DNA of 64,000 nucleotides from Streptomyces sp. NBC_01549 (GCF_026339955.1 NZ_JAPEPW010000001.1:5079001-5143000); one strand, 5' to 3'. Counted from the first letter of the stretch, positions 1 to 8,460 are shown. Numbers and translations: made by a program. The notes: a model not told the origin generated them from the sequence alone.

Positions 1-208
1 TCGCGTGGGCGTCGGGACGGTTGGCGGCCAGCGCCTGGGTCAGCAGATTCTCGCGGCTGCCGAAATAGTACAAAAGCATGCGCTTGGTGGTGCCGATCGA
101 CTCGGCGAGCGGGCTCAGCGACATCTGGGCGAGGCCGTGCTGCTGGAGGGAGTGCACAACCTGCTGCAGCAGCTCGGCACGCTTTTCGGCATTGATGGGG
201 CGAGGCAC
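1..208 (-). CDS. TetR-family transcriptional regulator, N-terminal part (runs off the window)
   Basis: The reverse strand reads from a GTG start at 208 into a typical TetR DNA-binding head: a first helix (EKRAELLQQVVHSLQQHGL) and then the recognition segment IGTTKRMLLYYFGSRENLL, close to the family pattern KxxLYxHFxxKExLL. Only about 69 residues are inside the window; the ligand domain lies beyond position 1. Two similar inverted repeats lie just upstream of the start, which suggests autoregulation. The gene it faces, at 478, is a possible second target. The family call is firm; the ligand and target are unknown. Confidence 0.8.
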   Translation of the reverse strand, partial: MPRPINAEKRAELLQQVVHSLQQHGLAQMSLSPLAESIGTTKRMLLYYFGSRENLLTQALAANRPDAHA

Positions 209-218
209 GGTTTTGACT

Positions 219-232
219 GTACCGGTCGGTAC
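219..232. promoter_or_regulatory. Putative TetR operator 1 (GTACCG-N2-CGGTAC)
   Basis: A perfect 6-2-6 inverted repeat lies 11 nt upstream of the TetR GTG start. A second, nearly identical site is centred 38 bp away. Assignment to the adjacent regulator is inferred from position and symmetry. Confidence 0.5.
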
Positions 233-256
233 GAATAGGGTCCATGAGGCGTAGTT

Positions 257-270
257 GTGCCGATCGGTAC
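257..270. promoter_or_regulatory. Putative TetR operator 2 (GTGCCG-N2-CGGTAC)
   Basis: This is the second copy of the inverted repeat at 219-232, with one mismatch in the left arm. The 38-bp centre spacing is not a whole number of helical turns, so the sites may act independently. The stretch from here to 477 has no convincing gene. Confidence 0.45.
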
Positions 271-477
271 GTTAACGAATTCGCGCCGACGTCATGGGGA
301 TGGCCGGGTGCGAGCAATGGGGAGGGGCGCCATGGAGCTGGTTGCATCGCGAGTGACGGTTGCGGGAGGTGGGGTCGGAGGGCTCGATCCCGCGGTCTCC
401 CCGCAAAGGCCCGGGATCCGCGGCGTGTCCCGTGAGCAGTACGGTGCGGGTCACCGTGGCGGCCGAGGGGTGGGTCT

Positions 478-1845
478 GTGACCGACCAGATCGAGCGCCC
501 TGACGGCATACGCGTGGTCAGGACTCTGGCCGAGGCCGTGATGTTTCCGCTGGTGCTGTTCCTCGGGCTTCTGCTCTCCTTCTCCACGGCCCTGCACGCG
601 CCTCAGCCGCACCACGCGAAGATCGTGGTCGCGCACTCCGCGGTGGAACGCAAGGTCGACGCCGCTCTGCGGCAGCAGCATCCCGGTGGGTTCGATGTCA
701 CCGCCGTGGCGGACGCCCGAGGAGCCCGCCAGGCGGTGCTGGACCGGGACGCCGTGGCGGGCTACGTCGCCGGGCCCCGGCACAGTGTGCTGTACGTGTC
801 CAAGGCCAACGGGATGTCCCTCGAGCAGGCTCTGACCAAGGGCTTCACCGCGCTCGCGGCGCACAACCATCAGACGCTCACGGTCACGGAGGTGGCGCCC
901 CCCGCGAGCAAGGACCAGAACGGCACGGTCGTCGTCTACTTCGGCGTCGCCTGGAGCGTCCCCGGCTACATACTCGCGACGACCCTGCTGCGGGCGGTGA
1001 CCTTCAACCGTCGCAAGAGACTGCTGACGATCGCGGGCGCGGCTGCCGTCTTCAGCGCCGTGGGCTTCCTCATCGGCGTGGGGCTGGACTATCTCCCCAA
1101 CGAGCCCTCGGCCATGGCGATCGGCTTCTTGCTCACCACGGCGGTGGCCACGGTCTCCTCCGGCCTGGCGCCTTTCACCAAGCAGTTCCTCCCCGCGGTG
1201 GGGATGACTCTGTTCATCGTGCTGAGCGTTCCCGTCAGCGGTCTGACCGCCGCCCCGCTGCTGCCGACGTTCTTCCGGGGCCTGCACGCCGTCATGCCGC
1301 TGGCCAACGGGGTGGACGCCCTGCGAGGAGTCCTGTACTTCGACGGTGCGGGGGTGCTCAAGCCGGTCCTCGTGCTGTGCGCGTGGCTCGCGGCGGGTCT
1401 CGCCCTGCTGGGCCTCGACACATGGCGGCACCACCGTATGGCCGCACGCCCGGTCTCGGAGGATGAGCAGGAGGACGTCGAGGAGCCGCCGGTGGAGGAC
1501 CCGTCCCTCGAGGCGCCCACGCCCACCGCGCTTCCGGTCCACCACCACCACTTCGGCGAGCTGGTGCCGATGCTGGTGGGCACCGTCCGCGACGGTGCGC
1601 AACAGCCCGTCCAGCATGCCGCGGTGACCGTCATGGACACCAACGGCCGACAGCTGGTGCACACCACGACGAACGCGCGGGGCGACTATGCCGTGACCGG
1701 TCTGCCCGAGGGATATATCAGTCTCGTGGTCTCGTCCGTCGGCCGGAAGCCGGTGGTCCACCAGGTGCTGCTGCACTTCGGCGCGGTGGCCCGGGCCGAC
1801 GCCATCCTGCACGACCGGCCGGTCGGGGCGTCACCCCGCGCGTAG
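478..1845 (+). CDS. Polytopic membrane protein with C-terminal CnaB-like (carboxypeptidase-regulatory) domain
   Basis: A 455-residue protein from a GTG start behind a GAGGGG motif. One hydrophobic helix (about 20-40) leads into an extracytoplasmic segment. A cluster of membrane helices follows (about 155-320), in a layout like YhgE/Pip or ABC-2 permeases. After an acidic linker (EDEQEDVEEPP) and an HHHH stretch comes a domain of about 75 residues with GTVRDGAQQPVQHAAVTV and GDYAVTGLPEGYISLVV, the signature of CarboxypepD_reg/CnaB beta-sandwich domains. No ATPase gene is adjacent, so it may not be a transporter. Possible control by the TetR gene to its left. The domain call is good; the function is unknown. 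Confidence 0.7.
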   Translation: MTDQIERPDGIRVVRTLAEAVMFPLVLFLGLLLSFSTALHAPQPHHAKIVVAHSAVERKVDAALRQQHPGGFDVTAVADARGARQAVLDRDAVAGYVAGPRHSVLYVSKANGMSLEQALTKGFTALAAHNHQTLTVTEVAPPASKDQNGTVVVYFGVAWSVPGYILATTLLRAVTFNRRKRLLTIAGAAAVFSAVGFLIGVGLDYLPNEPSAMAIGFLLTTAVATVSSGLAPFTKQFLPAVGMTLFIVLSVPVSGLTAAPLLPTFFRGLHAVMPLANGVDALRGVLYFDGAGVLKPVLVLCAWLAAGLALLGLDTWRHHRMAARPVSEDEQEDVEEPPVEDPSLEAPTPTALPVHHHHFGELVPMLVGTVRDGAQQPVQHAAVTVMDTNGRQLVHTTTNARGDYAVTGLPEGYISLVVSSVGRKPVVHQVLLHFGAVARADAILHDRPVGASPRA

Positions 1846-1873
1846 TCCAACCGGCAGTTTCCAACCGGCAGTT
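1846..1873. repeat. Exact tandem duplication of 14 bp
   Basis: TCCAACCGGCAGTT occurs twice head to tail directly after the stop codon of the membrane-protein gene and before the terminator hairpin. It looks like a recent slippage product. Confidence 0.75.
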
Positions 1874-1881
1874 ACTGAGGC

Positions 1882-1906
1882 CTGACCGCACCCGGGGTGC
1901 GGTCAG
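1882..1906. terminator. Bidirectional terminator hairpin between convergent genes
   Basis: CTGACCGCACCC and its exact complement form a 12-bp stem around one central G. It sits between the stop of the + strand membrane protein and the stop of the - strand regulator, and its right arm overlaps that stop codon. Confidence 0.75.
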
Positions 1907-2763
1907 CCCGAGGCGCCCCGGCCGGCCTCGTGGTTGTCCGCCGCCCAAGAGGCGAGGAAACGCAGGCCCTCGTAGGTGGGGGTGTCGGGGGCCGCGGTCC
2001 AGATGACGAGTTGTTGGTCGGGGTCGGTGGCGGCGGTGAGGGTGTCCCATTCGAGGACGAGCTCGCCGGCGATCGGATGGTTGAGGGTCCTGGTGGCGAT
2101 GGTGCGGGCGGCCACGTGGTGGGCGGCCCACCAGCGGCGGAAGTCGGGATCCTGCTCGGACAGGTCGTTCACGAGGGTGGTGAGACGGGGGGAGCCGGCG
2201 TTGTGGGCCGCCTCCATGCGGAGTTGGGCGACCGCTGTGCGGGCCGTGCTCTCCCAGTCCGCGTACAGCTTTCGCATGGCGGGGGAGAAGATCATGCGGG
2301 CGTAGTTGCGTTCCTCGGCCGGGATCTGGGCGAAGTCGCCCACCAGGGCGGCGGCCAGTGGGTTCCACGCCAGCACGTCCATGTGGCGGCCCAGGACCAT
2401 GGCGGGGAGGGAGCCGAGGTCGTCGAGCAGTCGCCGTAACTGCGGCTGGACCGTCTGTACGGCTTGCGGGCGCGGGCGCGCGGGTTCCTTGCCGGCCAGT
2501 TCGAACACGTACGCGCGCTGGTCCTCGTCCAGGTCCAGGACGCGGGCGACGGCGTCCAGGACGGGCTCGGACGCCTGGATGCGGCCCTGTTCCAGGCGGG
2601 CGTAGTAGTCGGTGCTGATCGCGGCCGGCATGGCGACCTCCTCCCGGCGCAGACCCGGCACCCGCCGCACGGCACCGCCGGGCAGCCCCACGGAACGGGG
2701 GCTGAGCTCCGCACGCCGGGCCTTGAGGAACTCGCCCAGTTCGGTGGATGTGTTGCGCGTCAT
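1903..2763 (-). CDS. XRE-family regulator with MmyB-like ligand-binding domain
   Basis: A 286-residue protein from ATG at 2763. An N-terminal Cro/C1 helix-turn-helix (about 5-75; LGEFLKARRAELSP, GLRREEVAMPAAISTDYYARLEQGR) leads into a C-terminal domain (about 105-280) with WNPLAAALVGDF and FRRWWAAHHVA, as in MmyB-like proteins. These are abundant in streptomycetes and usually control a neighbouring oxidoreductase; here no divergent partner is evident. The C-terminal domain is a PAS-like pocket reported to bind fatty acids in one structure (family knowledge). A terminator overlaps the stop. Confidence 0.85.
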   Translation of the reverse strand: MTRNTSTELGEFLKARRAELSPRSVGLPGGAVRRVPGLRREEVAMPAAISTDYYARLEQGRIQASEPVLDAVARVLDLDEDQRAYVFELAGKEPARPRPQAVQTVQPQLRRLLDDLGSLPAMVLGRHMDVLAWNPLAAALVGDFAQIPAEERNYARMIFSPAMRKLYADWESTARTAVAQLRMEAAHNAGSPRLTTLVNDLSEQDPDFRRWWAAHHVAARTIATRTLNHPIAGELVLEWDTLTAATDPDQQLVIWTAAPDTPTYEGLRFLASWAADNHEAGRGASG

Positions 2764-2816
2764 GGCCCCTATTTTCGCAACTTTCACAGGAACCCGGGTG
2801 GCGTCCGGGAAGGGCT

Positions 2817-3038
2817 TCAGGAGCGGTCTTCGGACAGCACGTGCGCCGCGGCGCTCAGGAAGTCGTCCAGGTGTTGGTCGCGGCGGCCCTCGAGTACGGC
2901 GAGGCAGAGCATCATGTGCGCCGTCATGACGTTGGTGTGGTCGAGGAAGCCGGTGGCTGGTACGCGGCCGTCGTTGCCGAGGTCGACCCGGGCAAGGTCT
3001 TCGATCTGCCCCCGCCCCTGACACTCCGCCGCACACAG
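2817..3038 (-). pseudogene. C-terminal coding remnant, family not recognised
   Basis: The reverse frame ending at 2817 keeps Streptomyces-like codon use over about 60 residues (VDLGNDGRVPATGFLDHTN ... LDDFLSAAAHVLSEDRS). It has no in-frame start with a ribosome site before it meets the hairpin at 3039-3080. It looks like the tail of a larger, lost gene, or a small gene I cannot place. No function is proposed. Confidence 0.35.
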
Positions 3039-3080
3039 GGCCGGACGGTGCGACCGTTTCTTCGGTCGCACCGTCCGGCC
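3039..3080. terminator. Strong terminator hairpin, perfect 18-bp stem
   Basis: GGCCGGACGGTGCGACCG (3039-3056) and its exact complement (3063-3080) enclose the loop TTTCTT. It lies 18 nt beyond the stop of the inositol-dehydrogenase-like gene and should end that leftward transcript. Confidence 0.85.
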
Positions 3081-3097
3081 TGCGCGCAGGGAGAGGG

Positions 3098-4102
3098 TCA
3101 GCCCTGGCGTACCTCCTCCAGGCGTACGGGCCGGTGCTCGGCCAGCGAGAGGGTGCAGGCCTCGGCGATCCAGCCGGCCTCGATGGCGTCGGCGACCGTG
3201 CACGGCGAGGTGGCGCGGCCCGCGACGACCTCCGTGAAGGCGGTGAGTTCGGCGCGGTAGGCGGGGGCGAACCGGTCCATGAAGAAGTCGTGCGGCGGGC
3301 CCGCCGGGAAGGTGGCGCCCGGCTCGACGGAACGCAGCGGCAGCTTGTCCTCCAGGCCCACGGCGATGCTGTCGCGCATGCCGTGCAGTTCCAGGCGGAC
3401 GTCGTAACCCCGCGCGTTGTGACGGGAGTTGGAGACCAGGGCGATGGTGCCGTCGTCGAGGGTGAGGATCGCGGACGCGGTGTCGACGTCACCCGCCTCG
3501 GCGATGTACTCGGCACCCCGGTTGCCACCGACCGCGTACACCTCGACCACCTCGCGGCCCGTCACCCAGCGCACGATGTCGAAGTCGTGCACGCTGCAGT
3601 CGCGGAAGATGCCACCGGAGACCGCCACGTACGCGGCGGGTGGCGGCGCCGGGTCCAGCGTGGTGGACCGTACGGTGTGCAGCTTGCCGAGTTCGCCGCT
3701 CACCACGGCCTTGCGGGCGGCCACACAGCCCGCGTCGAAGCGCCGGTTGTAGCCGATCTGCACCTCGACACCGCTGTCCCGGACGGCCTCCAGCACGTCG
3801 AGGCTGTCCTCGACGGTCCGTGCCACCGGCTTCTCGCAGAACACCGGGATGCCCGCCTTGACCGCGGCGAGGATGAGCGCGGGGTGCGCGTCGGTGGCGG
3901 CCGCGATGACGATGCCGTCGACCCCGGCGGCGAGTACGGCTTCGGGGGAGTCCACCGCCGTCGCCCCGAACCGCTCCACCGCCGACGCGGTGGCCGCCGC
4001 CACCGGGTCGCTGACGACCAGGGTGTCCACCGCGTCGAGCCCGGCGAGGGTCGCCGCGTGGAAGGCGCCGATCCGGCCCAGTCCCAGGATGCCGATACGC
4101 AT
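3098..4102 (-). CDS. Gfo/Idh/MocA oxidoreductase, inositol 2-dehydrogenase-like
   Basis: A 334-residue NAD(P)-dependent dehydrogenase, probably acting on inositol or a related sugar alcohol. The Rossmann motif GLGRIG is at residues 7-12 and the family EKP motif at 90-92. GYNRRFD follows, then CSVHDFDIVRW, which carries the catalytic-type HDxD. Start ATG 4102 has GGAG upstream. An SDR gene upstream on the same strand and a divergent LacI-type regulator suggest a small inducible sugar or polyol catabolic unit. The exact substrate is an inference: 'inositol' rests on overall resemblance to IolG. Confidence 0.85.
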   Translation of the reverse strand: MRIGILGLGRIGAFHAATLAGLDAVDTLVVSDPVAAATASAVERFGATAVDSPEAVLAAGVDGIVIAAATDAHPALILAAVKAGIPVFCEKPVARTVEDSLDVLEAVRDSGVEVQIGYNRRFDAGCVAARKAVVSGELGKLHTVRSTTLDPAPPPAAYVAVSGGIFRDCSVHDFDIVRWVTGREVVEVYAVGGNRGAEYIAEAGDVDTASAILTLDDGTIALVSNSRHNARGYDVRLELHGMRDSIAVGLEDKLPLRSVEPGATFPAGPPHDFFMDRFAPAYRAELTAFTEVVAGRATSPCTVADAIEAGWIAEACTLSLAEHRPVRLEEVRQG

Positions 4103-4196
4103 GAGATTGCTCCTAAAGCCGGTGCGGGAAGGCCCGCTGAGGGAGGAGAGGGGAGAAGACGGGGGGAAGAAGGGAGAAATGGGGGGCAGAGGGGGA

Positions 4197-4961
4197 TCAG
4201 TCGAGTCCGCCGAGGACGATCTGGTCCCAGTCGATGACCGAGCCCGTGACCACCCCACTGCGGTCGGAGAGCAGGAAGACGACGAAGTCGGCGATCTCGT
4301 CGACCTGGCCCAGTTTGCCCATCGGCTGGGACTTCGCCGCCTCCTCGCGCCAGTCGTCGCCCGCGCCGTGGAACGTGCGCTGGATCTCCTCCTCGCCCTC
4401 GGTGTCCGTCCAGCCGATGTTGAGGCCGTTGATCCGGACCCGGTCCCAGCGGTGCGCGTGGGCGGCGTTGCGCGTGAGGCCCATGAGTCCCGCCTTGGCG
4501 GCGACGTACGGGGCGAGGAAGGGCTGCCCGCCGTGTGCGGAGGACGTGATGATGTTGACGACGGTGCCCGGCGCCCCGCGGTCCACCAGGTGCTGGACGG
4601 CGGCCTGCATCGCGAAGAACGGCGCGCGCAGATTGATTGCCAGGTGCGCGTCGAACAGTTCCGGCGTGGTGTCCAGGAGTGTGCCGCGGGACGTCAGCCC
4701 GGCCGCGTTCACCAGGCAGTCGATTCGCCCGTGGGCGGCCACGACCTGTTCGACACTGCCGCGCGCCTGCGCGGGATCGCTCAGATCGGCCCGTACGAAC
4801 GTGGCACCCGTCTCCGCGGCGAACTTCTCGCCGAACTCGCTGCGGCGCCCGGTGAAGGCGACCGTGGCGCCCTCGCGCAGCGCCGCGCGCACGATGCCCG
4901 CGCCGACGCCCTGGCTGCCGCCGTTGACGAGGACGACCTTGTCCTCGAGCAGTTGGTTCAT
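4197..4961 (-). CDS. Short-chain dehydrogenase/reductase
   Basis: A 254-residue classical SDR. The glycine-rich dinucleotide motif is NGGSQGVGAG at 13-22, the catalytic Ser is near 140-141, and YxxxK is at 152-156 (PYVAAKAG). I prefer ATG 4961 (MNQLLEDKVVLV), behind AAGGACGG, over a longer frame from 5024 that adds a low-complexity head. It lies 94 nt upstream of the Gfo/Idh gene on the same strand, so both probably serve the same sugar or polyol pathway. The run of G and A in the 94-nt gap shows no other gene. Confidence 0.85.
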   Translation of the reverse strand: MNQLLEDKVVLVNGGSQGVGAGIVRAALREGATVAFTGRRSEFGEKFAAETGATFVRADLSDPAQARGSVEQVVAAHGRIDCLVNAAGLTSRGTLLDTTPELFDAHLAINLRAPFFAMQAAVQHLVDRGAPGTVVNIITSSAHGGQPFLAPYVAAKAGLMGLTRNAAHAHRWDRVRINGLNIGWTDTEGEEEIQRTFHGAGDDWREEAAKSQPMGKLGQVDEIADFVVFLLSDRSGVVTGSVIDWDQIVLGGLD

Positions 4962-5123
4962 GAGCGTGCTGCCGTCCTTTTCCGCCCCGAGCGCACCGGC
5001 CGGCCGTCGTCCTCGGTAGACCACATGTGGAGTCCCTCTCCTTCCGGCGCGGTGACATTTCTGCCAGTCTCATGAGGTTGGGACCGTCAATCAATCCGCA
5101 GAGAACCATCAAAAAGCCCTCAT

Positions 5124-5138
5124 TGATCTCTTCGATCA
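5124..5138. promoter_or_regulatory. Putative operator TGATC-N5-GATCA in the SDR/LacI divergent gap
   Basis: A 5-5-5 inverted repeat lies 21 nt before the LacI-type start, in an A/T-richer stretch that must hold both divergent promoters. LacI operators are often even-length with a central CG, so the link to this regulator is tentative. Confidence 0.35.
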
Positions 5139-5159
5139 CGGGACGCAGCAAGGGAACCC

Positions 5160-6182
5160 ATGGGACATCCGTATACGATCCGCGAGATCGCCCGGCAGGC
5201 CGGCCTGAGCGAGGCGACGGTCGACCGGGTCCTCAACCATCGCGGCGGGGTGCGCGAGAGCACCGCGAGGGAAGTGCAGCAGGCCATCAAGGACCTGGAC
5301 CGGCAGCGCACCCAGGTCCGCATCGGCGGCCGGACCTTCATGATCGACATCGTGATGCAGACCCCCGAGCGGTTCTCCTCGGCGGTGCGCGAAGCCCTGG
5401 AGGCCGAACTGCCGTCCCTGCACCCGGCCATCGTGCGCTCACGGTTCCACTTCCGCGAGACGGACCCCGCGGCGGAGCTGGTGAAGGACCTGGACAGGAT
5501 CGCCGCGCGCGGTTCGCAGGGGGTGATCCTCAAGGCCCCGGAGGTCCCCGAGGTCACCGCCGCGGTCGGCCGGCTGGTGGCGGCCGGCATCCCAGTGGTC
5601 ACCCTGGTGACGGATCTGCCCAGCAGCCCGCGCCTCGCGTACGTCGGGATCGACAACCGGGCCGCCGGAGCCACCGCCGCCTACCTGATACGGGAGTGGC
5701 TCGGTGACCGCCCGGGCCATGTGCTCGTCACGATCAGCCGGGGCTCCTTCCGCAACGAGGAGGAGCGCGAGATGGGTTTCCGCAGCGAGATGCGGGTCGG
5801 CGGACCCGCACGCCGACTGGTCGAGATCACGGACAGCGACGGGCTGGACTCCACCCAGCGGGCCCTGGTCCTGGCGGCTCTGGAACGGGATCCGGAGATC
5901 AACGCCGTCTACTCCATCGGCGGCGGCAACACCGCGACCATCGACGCCTTCGCGGCGCTCGGCCGGAAGGTGCTGGCCTTCGTCGCGCACGACCTGGACC
6001 ACGACAACACCCGGCTGCTGGCGGAGGGCAAGTTGTCCGCGGTGCTCCACCACGACCTGCGCCAGGACATGCGGCGCGCCTGTCAGAGCATCATGCGGGC
6101 CCAGCAGGCGCTGCCGGACGAGGGCCCCTTCCTGCCGTCGGCGATCCAGGTGGTGACGCCGTACAACATGCCGCCGGTGTGA
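5160..6182 (+). CDS. LacI-family transcriptional regulator
   Basis: A 340-residue regulator. The helix-turn-helix is at 5-28 (YTIREIARQAGLSEATVDRVLNHR), followed by a hinge region and a periplasmic-binding-protein-like effector domain (about 58-335) with YVGIDNRAAGATAAYLI and VYSIGGGNTATIDAF. Start ATG 5160 has AAGGGAA upstream. It is divergent from the SDR and Gfo/Idh genes, which it most likely represses until a sugar or polyol inducer binds. Family assignment is firm; targets are inferred from layout. Confidence 0.88.
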   Translation: MGHPYTIREIARQAGLSEATVDRVLNHRGGVRESTAREVQQAIKDLDRQRTQVRIGGRTFMIDIVMQTPERFSSAVREALEAELPSLHPAIVRSRFHFRETDPAAELVKDLDRIAARGSQGVILKAPEVPEVTAAVGRLVAAGIPVVTLVTDLPSSPRLAYVGIDNRAAGATAAYLIREWLGDRPGHVLVTISRGSFRNEEEREMGFRSEMRVGGPARRLVEITDSDGLDSTQRALVLAALERDPEINAVYSIGGGNTATIDAFAALGRKVLAFVAHDLDHDNTRLLAEGKLSAVLHHDLRQDMRRACQSIMRAQQALPDEGPFLPSAIQVVTPYNMPPV

Positions 6183-6206
6183 GATCACACCTGCGGGGGC
6201 GGAGGG

Positions 6207-6872
6207 TTACGCGGTCGGGCCCAACGGCTGTCCCGCGGGGCCGCTCTCCCGCGCGTGCGCCGCGCCTCCGATGTCCGTGCCCGCCCAGGACAGCGCCGTC
6301 CAGCCCTCCTCGGGGGAGCCTTCCAGGATCACGATGTCGGTGTTGTCCAGCCGGTGGGCGGCCGCGAAGGACATGTCGACGTTGTGCGCCCGGGCCGCCG
6401 TCCACACCCGGATCGCGGCGCCGTGGCTGACCATGGCGACACTGCCGGCGCCGGTCGCGGCGGCCTCCGCGACCACCGCGTCGAACCGGCCCAGCGCCTC
6501 GGTGCCGTTCTCCCCACCCGGCATCCGCAGCTCGGTGTCCCCGGCCACCCAGGCGAACGCCGTCGTGAAGTACGCCCTGGCCGCCTCGGTGTCGCCGGGC
6601 ATCATCTCCAGATCCCCGGCCTCCAGCTCACGGATGCCGTCCCGTACGACCATCTCGAGTCCGCGAGTGGCCGCCAGCGGGGCGGCCGTCAGCTGTGTGC
6701 GGGTCAGCGTGGAGACGTACAGCAGGTCGATGTCCACGTCCGCGAGCGTCTCGGGCAGCGCGGCGGCCTGCTTCTCGCCGAGAGCGGTCAGACCCGGGCC
6801 GGGGACGGCGGTGTCCAGGAGGAACGCCACGTTGGACGGGGTCTGGCCGTGGCGTATGAGGATCAGGCGCAT
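6207..6872 (-). CDS. Histidine phosphatase-family protein (phosphoglycerate-mutase fold)
   Basis: A 221-residue protein with the catalytic RHG motif at residues 7-9 (LILIRHGQTPSN). The second active-site histidine is in MVSHGAAIRVW (about 149), and a helical lid with ELEAGDLEMM lies between. The length is normal for small two-His phosphatases. Substrate cannot be read from sequence; homologues act on sugar phosphates or small metabolites. It stands alone, converging on the LacI gene. The 183 nt upstream (6873-7055) show no gene. Confidence 0.85.
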   Translation of the reverse strand: MRLILIRHGQTPSNVAFLLDTAVPGPGLTALGEKQAAALPETLADVDIDLLYVSTLTRTQLTAAPLAATRGLEMVVRDGIRELEAGDLEMMPGDTEAARAYFTTAFAWVAGDTELRMPGGENGTEALGRFDAVVAEAAATGAGSVAMVSHGAAIRVWTAARAHNVDMSFAAAHRLDNTDIVILEGSPEEGWTALSWAGTDIGGAAHARESGPAGQPLGPTA

Positions 6873-7055
6873 GGGGTCACCTTCTCAGACGGCGTCACGA
6901 GGGACGCGGCGGCCCAGGGCACGAGGTCGTCACGGAGCTTCCCGTACGAGCCGCCGTACGACAGCGCGGTCGCCGCGCGTGAAGTGCCTGCTGTCCGCGG
7001 CCTGTTGGACGGCGGCCGACGCGGCGTAGTGCGGCGTCTTGGTCGCGGGCGCGGC

Positions 7056-7388
7056 TCACGGAGTCGGGTTCGTCCCGAGCGAGCGCTCCGTGACGCCCGC
7101 CAGATGGGCCATGAAGACCTCGCGGGCGTCCGGCGTCAGGGTGTGCAGGGCGACCAGGGCCGTGATGACGACGTCGCAGAGCTCGGAGCGGACATCGTCC
7201 CAGGTGTGGCTCGCGCCCTTGCGCGGGTTCTGGCCGGTCGCGCCGATCACCGCTTCGGCGACCTCACCGACCTCCTCCGACAGCTTCAGGATGCGCAGCA
7301 GCAGGCCCTCCTGGCCGCCCTGTGCCCGGTTGGCGTCCAGCCAGGCGCGCAGGCGGTCGATGGATTCCCAGAGGTCTTCATCAGCCAT
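7056..7388 (-). CDS. MazG-like nucleotide pyrophosphohydrolase
   Basis: A 110-residue all-alpha protein from ATG 7388 with GGGGGAAG upstream. It carries the EExxE...ExxD-type metal site of MazG and dUTPase-like hydrolases: LSEEVGEVAEAVIG, then SELCDVVITALVAL. Such enzymes hydrolyse (d)NTPs to NMP and pyrophosphate (housecleaning). The in-frame extension upstream to 7430 (MWAWGTWPVGEACP) is unlikely to be translated. Confidence 0.8.
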   Translation of the reverse strand: MADEDLWESIDRLRAWLDANRAQGGQEGLLLRILKLSEEVGEVAEAVIGATGQNPRKGASHTWDDVRSELCDVVITALVALHTLTPDAREVFMAHLAGVTERSLGTNPTP

Positions 7389-7448
7389 GGGACAAGCTTC
7401 CCCCACCGGCCATGTGCCCCACGCCCACACGTACTTCCGCTCCCGCGC

Positions 7449-7994
7449 CTACTCCTCGAACAGGGCCTCCTGCTTGCCCTCGGCCGCCTCGCGCACCCTC
7501 TTGTTCCGGGCGCCCACCACGGCCAGGGTGGCCGCCGCCGTGACGCCGAGCGCCACCGGGACCATCCAGCCCCGGTTCACGGTGTGGCGGAGCGCATGGT
7601 CCAGGGAGAGGCGGCCGGGGCCCGCCACCGCGAGACCCGCCGCGGCCAGGCCCAGCGACGCCGCGTACTCGTAGCCACCTTCCATCGCGAAGAACCCTTG
7701 GGGCAGGTTCACGGCGGCCGCGCCCACCATCGCTCCGGCCGCCGCCGCACCCGCCGCGGGGGTCCCGAGGCCCAGCGCCAGCAGGGTGCCCCCGCCCGCC
7801 TCGGCCAGCCCCGCCGCCGCCGCGCTCGCCTTGCCGGGTTTGTAGCCCATGGCCTCCATGGCGGCCGCGGTCCCCTCGAGCCCGGCCCCGCCGAACCAGC
7901 CGAACAGCTTCTGCGCCCCGTGCGCGGCCAACACTCCGCCCGTGCCCAGACGGAGCAGCAGCAGTCCCAGATCACTTCGGTCGTAACAGGTCAC
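7449..7994 (-). CDS. DoxX-family membrane protein
   Basis: A 181-residue protein from GTG 7994 (GGGAGCC upstream). It opens with DLGLLLLRLGTGGVLAAHGAQKLFGWFGG, the conserved DoxX/DoxD start, and has four to five hydrophobic helices. The C-terminal tail is charged (RNKRVREAAEGKQEALFEE). Family members sit in the cytoplasmic membrane and are linked to thiol or quinone redox, mostly without a defined role. It is divergent from the NTF2-like gene at 8137. The longer frame to 8138 would overlap that gene and is rejected. Confidence 0.82.
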   Translation of the reverse strand: MTCYDRSDLGLLLLRLGTGGVLAAHGAQKLFGWFGGAGLEGTAAAMEAMGYKPGKASAAAAGLAEAGGGTLLALGLGTPAAGAAAAGAMVGAAAVNLPQGFFAMEGGYEYAASLGLAAAGLAVAGPGRLSLDHALRHTVNRGWMVPVALGVTAAATLAVVGARNKRVREAAEGKQEALFEE

Positions 7995-8136
7995 GATGGC
8001 TCCCGGAGCAGACAGACGGCGGCAATGGTCAACGGCCCCTCCCGTGTGTCCACCGTCGCACCGAAGGCGCGTGCCCGACGTGTTCGGGGTGGCGTTCGGG
8101 TGGCGGGCCCCCGGGACCGGTGTGAGGGTGACTCCC

Positions 8137-8460
8137 ATGACGATTCAGGTAGCGAAACTCAGCGACCCGGCCGTCCGGGCCTTCGTCACCGCTGTGAACG
8201 CCCATGACCGTGACGCCTTCCAGGCCGTCCTCGCACCCGACGCGACCATGTCCGACGACGGTGCCGACCGTGACCTCGCCGACTGGACCGATCGGGAGAT
8301 CTTCTCCTCCCGCGGCCACATGGAGGTCGACAACGAGTCGAACGGCGGTCGCGCCCTCATCGCCCGCTACAGCAACGACACTTGGGGCGAGATGAAGACG
8401 AGGTGGAGCTTCACCGTCGACGACGGCAGGATCACCCGTTTCGAGACCGGCCAGGCGTAG
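8137..8460 (+). CDS. SnoaL/NTF2-like small protein
   Basis: 107 residues from ATG 8137 behind GAGGG. The fold signature is a helix start (VRAFVTAVNAHDRDAFQAVLAPDATMSDDG), a polar middle and a beta-rich end (KTRWSFTVDDGRITRFETGQ), as in SnoaL-like nuclear-transport-factor-2 proteins. These can be isomerases, hydrolases or ligand carriers; no catalytic residue set is clear here. It is divergent from doxX and otherwise alone. Confidence 0.72.
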   Translation: MTIQVAKLSDPAVRAFVTAVNAHDRDAFQAVLAPDATMSDDGADRDLADWTDREIFSSRGHMEVDNESNGGRALIARYSNDTWGEMKTRWSFTVDDGRITRFETGQA

